NCBI RefSeq assembly: GCF_029689925.1
Contig: NZ_CP121445.1
Span: 6,568,501 to 6,632,500, forward strand
Reading direction: 5' to 3'
Source: Anaerocolumna sp. AGMB13025
GTDB lineage: Bacteria > Bacillota > Clostridia > Lachnospirales > Lachnospiraceae
Length of the DNA stretch: 64,000 bases
The notes under the pieces are model-generated. The model did not search any database. It worked only from the letters and a program-made list of their open reading frames with translations, and had not been told where the DNA came from. Within the stretch, counting starts at the first letter, position 1; each line of letters starts with the position of its first letter. Shown here one piece after another: positions 1 through 6,549 of the stretch. Position numbers and translations under genes: made by a program.

Positions 1-357
1 ATAAACTCTTACATAAAAAGATACCTTTTTATTGCTTCCATCTTTTGTTATTCCTGTGATTTTACAGAACCCCCGGCTGATACCGGTAACAAATCCTTTC
101 CTATTAACACTTGCAATTGTCTTGTCTGAAGAAGACCAAGTTATGTTTTTATTTGCTGCATTTTGAGGTGAAATTGAGGTTTTTATTTGTAATGTCCCAC
201 TTACCCTCATTGAATAAAAATTTATAGAATCTATATTTGTTACTTTTAATTCTGTTACTTTTACTGTTTTTGAAGCTGCATACGTAGTATTCCCAATCAA
301 TAAGACAGCCAGTAAACATATTGCCATACTTGCCATACACATTATTACTTTCTTCAT
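1..357 (-). CDS. Secreted BIG2 (Ig-like group 2) domain protein, 3' end beyond window
   Basis: An open frame of 119 codons runs from ATG at 357 off the left edge without a stop, so the protein is truncated by the window. It starts with a signal peptide: MKK, a hydrophobic stretch of about 18 residues and a cleavage-like TYAAS near residue 27. Residues about 60-117 match the bacterial Ig-like group 2 pattern: ISPQNAANKNITWSSSD, then IASVNRKGFVTGISRG and a final ITGITKDGSNKKVSFYVRV. GAGGGGAG lies about 8 nt before the ATG. BIG2 domains are common in clostridial cell-surface and adhesive proteins; the role of this one is unknown. A 74-codon frame over the same bases (149-373) is a shadow. Confidence 0.8.
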   Translation of the reverse strand, partial: MKKVIMCMASMAICLLAVLLIGNTTYAASKTVKVTELKVTNIDSINFYSMRVSGTLQIKTSISPQNAANKNITWSSSDKTIASVNRKGFVTGISRGFCKITGITKDGSNKKVSFYVRVY

Positions 358-576
358 ACCATTCTCCCCTCATAAACTATACAGAAACCTCATTTCTAAG
401 ATAACTCCCTAAATCGTACCACTATATCAATATATATTCAATAAATTTCCTTTTTGTTTTTTGCAAACATTCATATTTAGAAGCTTACAATTCAGGACAG
501 AACGCTAGAAAGTATAAGATCCTCTCCCCTCCGTTTTTACGCACCTCCTAATATCAATTACCGTTGTTTCCTCTCT

Positions 577-2550
577 TCACTCCTGCTCTTTTACATAATT
601 CTCAATATACGCCTCCAGCTTACGCTCTTCTCTGACTAACTGCTCATTAATTTCACTCAGTTTAGCATAGTCACAGGCAATTTCTGGATTCTCCATCAAT
701 GCCTTTATTCTTTCAATCTCCCTTTCCGTCTCTTCTACCCTCAGTTCCAGCTTTCTCATTTCCTGTTTCTTTCTGTCCTCTGCTTTTCTGCCCTCTGCTT
801 TTCTGCCCCCCGATTTTCTGTCCTGCTCTTTTCTGTCCTGCTCTTTTCTGTTCTGCTCTTTTCTGTCCCACTCCTTTTCATTTATAACTGCTCTTGGAGT
901 GTTTGTCTGATCTAGAAATTTAATGGCAGCATCCTCTTTTGCTGAAGCGAGTTTTCTCTCCGTTAATTCCTGATAACCAAAAGGATAATAACTCACCTTA
1001 TCCTTTTCAAATATCAGCAGAGAATCTGCTATTTTTTGTACAAAATACCGATCATGGGATACGAACAGAACGGTACCTTCATAGTTCATCAGCATAGTCT
1101 CAAACGCCTCCTTCCCGATGATGTCCATGTGATTCGTCGGTTCATCTAGGATAAGCAGATTAGGTCGTTTCTTCAGAATTTTGGAAAGACTTAACCGAAC
1201 CCTTTCTCCTCCTGACAGCTGACAAACCTTCTTATATACCGTATCCTGGGTAAATAAGAAGGCTCCCAGCGCAGAACGAGCCTCCGATAAAAGCATATCG
1301 GGGAATTCTTCACAAAAATCCTCTAGCACGGTCCTGTCATTCTCCTTCTTTGCAGGTTGTTGGTCGTAATAACCCGGCTCAATTTGAAAACCATAAAAAA
1401 ATGTCCCTTCCAGCTGATTAACCTGTCTCACCAGTGTTTTAAGAAGTGTTGATTTCCCGATCCCATTTTCACCAATCACTGCAAGTCTCTGCCCCTTCTT
1501 TAACTCAAAACTCACTTCACATAGTGGTTTGTCATAGCCAATAACTAGCCGGTTTACCTTTAGAACCTCCTGTCCTCCCTCCTTAAGCGGCTTAAAATCT
1601 GCATGGAAGGACTTAAGGTCATAATTTTCCGGAGCCCGGACAAGATCCATGTGTTCAATCTGCTTTAGCTTGGATTTCGTCATAGCAACCTTTGTCGGAT
1701 GATGCTTGTATTTCTCGATTAATGTCATAAGCCTTGTGATTTCCTTCTGCTGCATTTGATAATCCTTCTGCTGCTTATCCCAATTTAACCGCTTTTGTTT
1801 TACAAATGCCGAATAATTTCCCTGATATCGTATCATTTTCCGATGTTCGATTTCATAGGTAACATCTGCTATCTTATCAAGAAACGTTCTATCATGGGAA
1901 ATGATAACCACCGCTTTCGGATACTGCTTTAAATATTGTTCAAGCCATTCAATCGTTGGGAGATCCAGATGATTGGTAGGCTCATCCAACAGCAGGATAT
2001 CAGGTTTACATAACAGCAGTTGAATGAAGGCCAGTTTCGTTCTCTGCCCACCAGAAAAGTTTTTTATGGGGCGTTTCAAATCCGTAAGAGCAAATCCAAA
2101 CTTAGTAACAACGGTTTCCATTTCCGACTGATAGGTATAACCTCCCGAGTGCTCTAAAAGTTCCAGTGTTTTTGAATAACTTTCAAGCACCTCCTTTGAT
2201 TGATCTGTTTCCATGCGGATACAAAGCCGGTCTAATTTTTTCTTTAACTCAAGTAACTTTGTAAATGCCTTCATAAGCTCTTCTTCCACTGTTAAATCTT
2301 CATTCTCAAAACTGATCTGCTGTAAGAACCCAATGGTTATATTACCCCCTTTGCTAATCCAGCCATCTTCATCACTGTCTTGATTATCCAATGGTAGCAA
2401 GCCGGCAATCAGCTTAAACAAGGTGGTTTTTCCACAGCCGTTTCGTCCAACAACTGCAATCTTTTCTGTATTTCTTATTTCAAAATTAATATGATCAAGT
2501 ATGGTTTCGGCAGAATATTTCACAAGTCCGTTATTGATTTGATAAATCAT
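577..2550 (-). CDS. ABC-F family ATPase with charged repeat linker
   Basis: A soluble protein with two ABC ATPase domains and no membrane segments, the ABC-F layout of ribosome-acting translation factors and antibiotic-protection proteins. Domain 1 has Walker A GRNGCGKT, signature FSGGQRTKL and Walker B ILLLDEPTNHLD; domain 2 has GENGIGKS, LSGGERVRL and LLILDEPTNHMD. A lysine-rich inter-domain linker and a C-terminal coiled coil are present, as in YdiF/Uup-type members. Before the coiled coil is a low-complexity tract of repeated RKEQD/RKAEG pentads. ATG at 2550 is preferred over the in-frame GTG at 2571 because AAGGAAAG lies about 8 nt before it. The leader carries a small peptide and an intrinsic terminator, suggesting antibiotic-type attenuation. 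Whether it protects ribosomes or is a housekeeping factor cannot be decided here. Confidence 0.9.
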   Translation of the reverse strand: MIYQINNGLVKYSAETILDHINFEIRNTEKIAVVGRNGCGKTTLFKLIAGLLPLDNQDSDEDGWISKGGNITIGFLQQISFENEDLTVEEELMKAFTKLLELKKKLDRLCIRMETDQSKEVLESYSKTLELLEHSGGYTYQSEMETVVTKFGFALTDLKRPIKNFSGGQRTKLAFIQLLLCKPDILLLDEPTNHLDLPTIEWLEQYLKQYPKAVVIISHDRTFLDKIADVTYEIEHRKMIRYQGNYSAFVKQKRLNWDKQQKDYQMQQKEITRLMTLIEKYKHHPTKVAMTKSKLKQIEHMDLVRAPENYDLKSFHADFKPLKEGGQEVLKVNRLVIGYDKPLCEVSFELKKGQRLAVIGENGIGKSTLLKTLVRQVNQLEGTFFYGFQIEPGYYDQQPAKKENDRTVLEDFCEEFPDMLLSEARSALGAFLFTQDTVYKKVCQLSGGERVRLSLSKILKKRPNLLILDEPTNHMDIIGKEAFETMLMNYEGTVLFVSHDRYFVQKIADSLLIFEKDKVSYYPFGYQELTERKLASAKEDAAIKFLDQTNTPRAVINEKEWDRKEQNRKEQDRKEQDRKSGGRKAEGRKAEDRKKQEMRKLELRVEETEREIERIKALMENPEIACDYAKLSEINEQLVREERKLEAYIENYVKEQE

Positions 2551-2648
2551 AGATATCTTCTTTCCTTTCACTTAAATCTTTTGGTTAATAGGCAAACTTT
2601 CTATTGCTGCTTTCAGCTGTATCGGCCTTCTGCTAAATTCGGCATATT

Positions 2649-2690
2649 AAAAAAAGCCGGCTCAGGTTCGTGGCTGCAAACCTGTCCGAC
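2649..2690 (-). terminator. Intrinsic terminator between leader peptide and ABC-F gene
   Basis: On the minus strand, GTCGG-A-CAGGTT pairs with AACCTG-AG-CCGGC (about 11 pairs with one G-T) and is followed at once by seven T residues. It lies about 100 nt before the ABC-F start and after the leader ORF, so read-through must be controlled for the gene to be expressed. Confidence 0.7.
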
Positions 2691-2775
2691 AGTTATTGGT
2701 CTAATACTCTTTGTTCGAAAACCTTCCATTTCTCCAATGCTTTCCAACAGAGCAAAGAGTCTGGCTCGCCAGACT

Positions 2776-2826
2776 CTAGCGCTGACGAGCTGTCACGATA
2801 GTGACAATCATCCTTAAGCGCGTCAT
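2776..2826 (-). CDS. Candidate 16-aa regulatory leader peptide with RLR motif
   Basis: ATG at 2826 opens the frame MTRLRMIVTIVTARQR, ending at TAG 2776-2778. GGGGGAGG lies only 3 nt before the ATG and can itself pair with an upstream CCTCC. R-L-R at codons 3-5 matches the +X(+) motif at which macrolide-bound ribosomes stall in ErmD-type leaders (established knowledge). The stop codon falls at the foot of a perfect 8-bp hairpin (2757-2776), and the intrinsic terminator lies further on. The arrangement fits a ribosome-stalling attenuator for the ABC-F gene; translation is inferred. Confidence 0.55.
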   Translation of the reverse strand: MTRLRMIVTIVTARQR

Positions 2827-2843
2827 GTGCCTCCCCCGGAGGG

Positions 2844-2912
2844 TTTTTATCGAATAGGACGAACTTTCCCTATACGATAAAAAAACTGCAGACAGACTAA
2901 TGCTGTTGCAGT
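2844..2912 (-). terminator. Upstream leader terminator overlapping an alternative hairpin
   Basis: On the minus strand ACTGCA-ACAG pairs with CTGT-C-TGCAGT (2885-2912), followed by seven T. That T run is also the 5' arm of a second hairpin, in which TTTTTATCG/CGATAAAAA and ATAGG/CCTAT (2844-2883) form a 14-bp stem with one mismatch. The two structures share bases, so they could act as alternatives in the long ABC-F leader. Confidence 0.5.
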
Positions 2913-3030
2913 CACATATCAATGGATCAATCCTGATCACCGCTTCTTAAACTAGGATGCCAAAATGAGGTACTCAAAATAATCCCCCTGATAACGATTA
3001 GGAGAATTAACGAATATTGTTTGGCATCAG

Positions 3031-3135
3031 CTATTTAAGAAATGAAACCTCCGAACAAAGCATAGCCGACTTTTTAAATTGTAGTCCTTGCGCGGAGATA
3101 AGTTTCACTGCTATAATCATCATAATAGGTTTCAC
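3031..3135 (-). CDS. Possible 34-aa upstream leader ORF
   Basis: A GTG-started frame of 34 codons with AAGGAA about 6 nt before the start lies directly downstream of the minus-strand promoter at 3167-3194. It has no recognisable family. It could be a first leader peptide of the ABC-F transcript or chance. Its end is followed by a 9-bp inverted repeat, GATGCCAAA/TTTGGCATC (2956-3028). Confidence 0.25.
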   Translation of the reverse strand: MKPIMMIIAVKLISAQGLQFKKSAMLCSEVSFLK

Positions 3136-3166
3136 AGAATTGTTCCTTTCCAGTTTATTTTTCTTC

Positions 3167-3194
3167 ATTATATCATATATTCCAATAAATTCAA
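3167..3194 (-). promoter_or_regulatory. Sigma-A-type promoter for the ABC-F leader
   Basis: Minus-strand TTGAAT (3194-3189), a 16-bp spacer and a consensus TATAAT (3172-3167). Transcription from here gives an RNA leader of about 600 nt before the ABC-F start codon. Confidence 0.6.
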
Positions 3195-3253
3195 GTAACT
3201 AAATAGAACGCGAACTTACCTTGACTATATTACATAGTAAGGGAGTGAGCCTT

Positions 3254-3358
3254 ATGACAGTTGCAGAAGCTTTATCTTTAATGGTAACCTTTGCTACTTT
3301 TGTTGTAGCTTTAATCACTCTTGTTGTCCATCTAATAAAGATGAACAACAAAAAATGA
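3254..3358 (+). CDS. Putative holin-like toxin, 34 aa (type I TA-like)
   Basis: ATG at 3254, preceded by AGGGAGTGAG, encodes 34 residues starting MTVAEALSLMVTFATFVVAL and ending in HLIKMNNKK. The MTVxEALxLM start, a single hydrophobic helix and a short basic tail match the small putative holin-like toxin family that is widespread in Firmicutes. Some members are type I toxins repressed by antisense RNA. No antisense promoter was identified with confidence; the divergent promoter at 3167-3194 points away from it. Its small size means routine gene calling would miss it. Confidence 0.65.
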   Translation: MTVAEALSLMVTFATFVVALITLVVHLIKMNNKK

Positions 3359-3385
3359 TTATCCTGCACCGTCCAAAGTCTAGGC

Positions 3386-3763
3386 CTAGATCGCTATCCA
3401 CCAAAATACACCAAATTTATCCACAACATCAGCACAATATGGATTCCAATCACATGGTCCCAGCGGATGAATTACCGTTCCTCCATTACTTAGTATTTCA
3501 AATGCGTGACGTACAGCCTCCTCATTACCCATTTCATACACATTAAAAGCAGTTGTCTGCCACGCCTGCCCTTTTGTACGTTCGCAATTATCCGGTGCTT
3601 CACTCACAGCCATAAATAATTGGTCGTTAATCATTAACTCACAATGTTCATACGTGTTTTCCGGTGTTTTGAAATTCAATCCAATCTTTGCCCCAAAGGC
3701 ATCACAATACCGCTCGACTGCCTCAAAACTACCTTTTACATATACTTGCGCTCCTATTTTCAT
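3386..3763 (-). CDS. VOC (glyoxalase/PhnB-like) family protein
   Basis: 125 residues with the beta-alpha-beta-beta-beta layout of the vicinal oxygen chelate superfamily. It opens MKIGAQVYVKGSFEAVERYCDAFGAK and ends with VDKFGVFWWIAI, the typical PhnB-like C-terminal strand. Such proteins bind metal or small molecules; many are uncharacterised or give resistance to small compounds. GGAGATATG precedes the start. It lies just downstream of an AraC-type regulator on the same strand, which may regulate it. Substrate unknown. Confidence 0.8.
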   Translation of the reverse strand: MKIGAQVYVKGSFEAVERYCDAFGAKIGLNFKTPENTYEHCELMINDQLFMAVSEAPDNCERTKGQAWQTTAFNVYEMGNEEAVRHAFEILSNGGTVIHPLGPCDWNPYCADVVDKFGVFWWIAI

Positions 3764-3847
3764 TCCACATATCTCCTTTACTCACGTTTCTTTACTACAC
3801 TGAATTATACGATATTTCAGAAAAATAGTATTGCAAAAAAGCGACAT

Positions 3848-4693
3848 TTATCGTCGCCAGGCAGTCTTAAGGGCTTCCCTTGGAGTCATGGTATGATATT
3901 TTCTAAAATTATTTAGCAAATGAGCCTGGTCAACATAATAGTATTTATCAACCGCATCTTGTATGGTTCCAATTTTAGCAAAAGCAATATCGTGCCATAA
4001 ATTCTGATACCGAATCAAATCGCTTACCTTTTTTATGCCCATCCCAAAGTATCCTTTAAACAAACGCTCCAACTGCCTTTGGGAAATAACTGCATAATTG
4101 CAAGTTTCTTTTACTGAGGAAATACCTTTAGCATGTAAAATATGTGACAGTGCATTCACCGCATTCTGATTATAATGATTTGGCTGAATTTTCTTCTTTA
4201 AAAACTGGTCCGTCAATTTTACTCTCTCATGAAAATCAATTTTATCAAGCAGCAACCTTTCAAAAAAGCTCTTCCATCCCGGAAAATATGCTTCAATATC
4301 AACATATGAATTATAACTTCTTTCAATACTGTCACTCATAAAATATTGCACTCCCCAGAAGTAAAATTGTATAGCAAAACGGGATATATTCGGTCGGTCT
4401 TTGATTGACCATGCATAACCCGGATGATCGGATATGCCACAAAAACCACCCTCTACGATCCCGTTTGAATGGTCAATTGTAAAAATTATATCTACACATG
4501 CATCCGGGACAATTAAGGAAGGTTCAAATTCCTGTACAGACCATTTCGTTGTTGGTCTTTCCGATCCCCAATAAGAAGAAATATATGGACTCAAAAAGCT
4601 ACAAGGTGGACTGTATGACATTACACCCGATGTTGTTCCTGATATATATGCCCCTGTAGGTTTTAATAATAAGTGAAAATCTTCCATACGCAC
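3848..4693 (-). CDS. AraC family transcriptional regulator
   Basis: 281 residues. The C-terminal third contains two helix-turn-helix segments of AraC type (around ISSVKETCNYAVISQRQLERLFKGYFG and IQDAVDKYYYVDQAHLLNNFRKYHTMTPREAL). The N-terminal half (SPPCSFLSPYISSYWG, FEPSLIVPDACVDIIF) resembles the cupin-like sensor domain of AraC proteins with a DUF6597-type N-terminus. GGGGGAG precedes the start. It probably regulates the adjacent VOC gene or itself; the ligand is unknown. Confidence 0.85.
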   Translation of the reverse strand: MRMEDFHLLLKPTGAYISGTTSGVMSYSPPCSFLSPYISSYWGSERPTTKWSVQEFEPSLIVPDACVDIIFTIDHSNGIVEGGFCGISDHPGYAWSIKDRPNISRFAIQFYFWGVQYFMSDSIERSYNSYVDIEAYFPGWKSFFERLLLDKIDFHERVKLTDQFLKKKIQPNHYNQNAVNALSHILHAKGISSVKETCNYAVISQRQLERLFKGYFGMGIKKVSDLIRYQNLWHDIAFAKIGTIQDAVDKYYYVDQAHLLNNFRKYHTMTPREALKTAWRR

Positions 4694-4922
4694 TCCCCCG
4701 CTAAGTCATAAAATTGTATCAAAATCAAGAACTGTTTATCGTCCTCTTCTTACTTCATATCTTTCTGCATATATTATCTGACATTTTAATTTTTCTCCAT
4801 AAATAATTATATCACTCTTATCCCATTATTTCCCCATGTATTTTATCAATTTAAATATTGTAGCTCTAATATGTGAAGTAACACTTGAGTCAGACACTAT
4901 GTAGTAACACTTGAGTCAACGC
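4694..4922. other. Intergenic region with paired 16-bp direct repeats
   Basis: No gene is seen. Two perfect copies of AGTAACACTTGAGTCA lie at 4877-4892 and 4903-4918, 26 bp apart, directly before the promoter at 4923. Their phase and place suggest an operator or recombinase arm sites. Confidence 0.5.
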
Positions 4923-4950
4923 TTGACAACCTCCATTTTCATGCTATACT
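4923..4950 (+). promoter_or_regulatory. Promoter for preQ1 riboswitch copy 1
   Basis: Plus-strand TTGACA (4923-4928), 16-bp spacer, TATACT (4945-4950). It fires into the first riboswitch copy about 85 nt downstream. This is probably the original queT promoter, now separated from queT by 7 kb. Confidence 0.65.
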
Positions 4951-5035
4951 AATAAGGTCACAAACGCCCTAAAAACAAGGTCATTATGGGCAAGCAAAAG
5001 AGTACCTAACGCTTTTTCTCTTTTGTTTCATAAAC

Positions 5036-5079
5036 CGAGTGTTCGAGACCTTCCACTCGTAAAACAAAACTTTTAAGGT
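5036..5079 (+). ncRNA. preQ1-I riboswitch, orphan copy (left end of inserted block)
   Basis: CGAGTG pairs with CACTCG around a loop beginning TTCGAG and containing ACC, followed by an A-rich tail TAAAACAAAACT, which are the compact preQ1-I class features. The 36 bases 5036-5071 are identical to the copy before queT. Downstream there is only a seven-codon frame (ATG at 5089 region, then TAG), so this copy controls no visible gene. Confidence 0.7.
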
Positions 5080-5155
5080 GTGGGATTTATGATGGGTCAT
5101 AGTATACTATAGCCGTTTAAGATACTGGATTTTATTACATGGTGTTTCATGATGG

Positions 5156-5242
5156 GTTATTATAATCTGTGTAAAAACTGTGTAGTAGCTGTGTAAAAGA
5201 ATATACCCCTGCAAGAACATATTAAATACCTCTTACAGGGGG
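5156..5242. repeat. Module-end repeat R1 with terminator-like hairpin
   Basis: About 85 bp, roughly 84% identical to R2 (8638-8721). Both start GTTATTATAATCTGT, carry CTGTGTA-type units and end with a hairpin: CCCCTG and AAGA here pair with TCTTACAGGGG. It lies immediately 3' of the reverse transcriptase gene and probably ends its transcription; it may also be a recombination site. Confidence 0.7.
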
Positions 5243-5266
5243 TGGTTTAATCATTATCAAAGATAA

Positions 5267-6325
5267 TTACTTTGCTACGGTGTTATCGAGTTTTATAATT
5301 ATATCATCTAATCTTTTTATGATTTTTTTAGCTTTCTCACAAAAATTATCATCGTGAGAATATTTTAAAACACTAATGATAAATGCTCTATTGCCTGCAA
5401 AATAGTTTATTAATTCATAGATACCATTTATTTTTAAATAATCCGTGCCCATTTCCGATTTTAGAAAGTCATTTAACTTTTCATAGTATGATTGATTTTT
5501 GTAATCTTTGTGATTTTCTACATAAAAAAGGACTCTGCTTAAATTAGAAAGTTTACTTCTTGATAATCTAATATTATCTGATATGACATATCCACCTAGT
5601 GAAATTTGATTCTTAGCACGTACAACTTTGTTATAATTTAAGTATAAATTTTCAGTAGCAATTATCTTCGATACACCCGATATAAAAGACTTTTTCAATA
5701 TAATAGGGTTATTTGAAGAAAAAAGCATATCATCTGCATACCTTGTATAATTTATTTGAAAACATCTACAATATTTTTCAATTCTAATATCTAATTTTCT
5801 AAAAACTAAATTAGATATTATGGGTGATGTGGGTGCTCCTTGAACCAGCTTATTGTCATATGTTAAAATATCAATTATTCTATTCAAAATTATTTTAATA
5901 TCAAAGGCTGTAAAATCTTTATTAATTTTGAAATAATATTCTAGAGCTTCTTTAATTGATGCTGTATTTATTGACTCAAAAAAATTTCTAATATCTAGCC
6001 TTAGATAAAAATAATCTTTATAAAAGCATATGTGCGGTAAAAGATACTCTATATAATTTGTATCTTTTCTAAACCCATGAACCGTATCTGGTAACAAAAT
6101 ATTATGTAAAAACTTATCACATAGTCTTTTTTGAATTATATATATTTTAGATGAATTATTAATAGAATAAATAGTTCTTTTTCCACTCTTTTTAGGGATT
6201 TCAATAGGAATTCCATAATACTTTTTCTTATTTTTATCACTCAAAATACCAGCTAATTCATCCTCGTTAATTCCTAAAATATCATTATAAAACATTGCTT
6301 TATTTTCTATTTTCCATATTTTCAT
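5267..6325 (-). CDS. Retron-type reverse transcriptase
   Basis: 352 residues with the RT motif series: LRLDIRNFFESI (110-119), VQGAPTSPIISN (161-172), YTRYADDMLFSS (193-204, catalytic YADD), and a later KNQISLGGYVIS segment equivalent to the retron VTG-region. It lacks maturase and endonuclease domains, and the length fits retron RTs (about 300-370 aa). The family copies a structured RNA into RNA-linked DNA in anti-phage systems. Start ATG 6325 has GAGGA 7 nt upstream. Immediately 5' is a 224-nt structured gap, then an OLD-type ATPase gene. The region is clearly more AT-rich than flanking DNA, consistent with transfer. An Abi-like RT is the main alternative. Confidence 0.85.
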   Translation of the reverse strand: MKIWKIENKAMFYNDILGINEDELAGILSDKNKKKYYGIPIEIPKKSGKRTIYSINNSSKIYIIQKRLCDKFLHNILLPDTVHGFRKDTNYIEYLLPHICFYKDYFYLRLDIRNFFESINTASIKEALEYYFKINKDFTAFDIKIILNRIIDILTYDNKLVQGAPTSPIISNLVFRKLDIRIEKYCRCFQINYTRYADDMLFSSNNPIILKKSFISGVSKIIATENLYLNYNKVVRAKNQISLGGYVISDNIRLSRSKLSNLSRVLFYVENHKDYKNQSYYEKLNDFLKSEMGTDYLKINGIYELINYFAGNRAFIISVLKYSHDDNFCEKAKKIIKRLDDIIIKLDNTVAK

Positions 6326-6349
6326 ATTCTAATCCTCAAAATTTAAAAT

Positions 6350-6472
6350 GGCTTCCTTAGGAAGCCATGAATGAGTACTTCTCATCTTTCGCCCTGCGAG
6401 GTAAAAGAGAATAATATAGCTATGTAATAGCTATCATCGACTAAAATTGTAATTATCACTCCTTGGCTTTTT
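6350..6472 (-). ncRNA. Candidate retron msr-msd RNA
   Basis: A promoter TTGAAT-17 bp-TAATAT (6507-6479, minus strand) would start RNA near 6472. Just inside, AAGCCA..GAGTGA (6469-6456) can pair with TCATTC.TGGCTT (6374-6362), like the a1/a2 ends of retron RNAs. Between them is a hairpin ATAGCTA/TAGCTAT (6434-6416) and a second, TTCTC...GAGAA (6411-6379). A further 9-bp hairpin ATGGCTTCC/GGAAGCCAT (6368-6348) precedes the RT. Its place before an RT fits a retron; the branching guanosine was not assigned. Confidence 0.5.
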
Positions 6473-6549
6473 GATTTTATATTATTTTGTGAAAATAATA
6501 TATTCAACATCTCAAGGATATTTACTATGTATACTAGTAAATTATGTTA

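Noticed and set aside
149-373. 74-aa frame on the minus strand at the left edge
   Set aside because: It overlaps the BIG2 protein frame, which has signal peptide, domain and ribosome site; this one is the shadow.
2491-3202. Plus-strand frames of 108 and 61 aa opposite the ABC-F leader
   Set aside because: No ribosome sites or families; the opposite strand has a promoter, terminators and leader peptides.
4877-4918. Start of a CRISPR array
   Set aside because: Only two 16-bp repeats with a 10-bp spacer and no cas genes.
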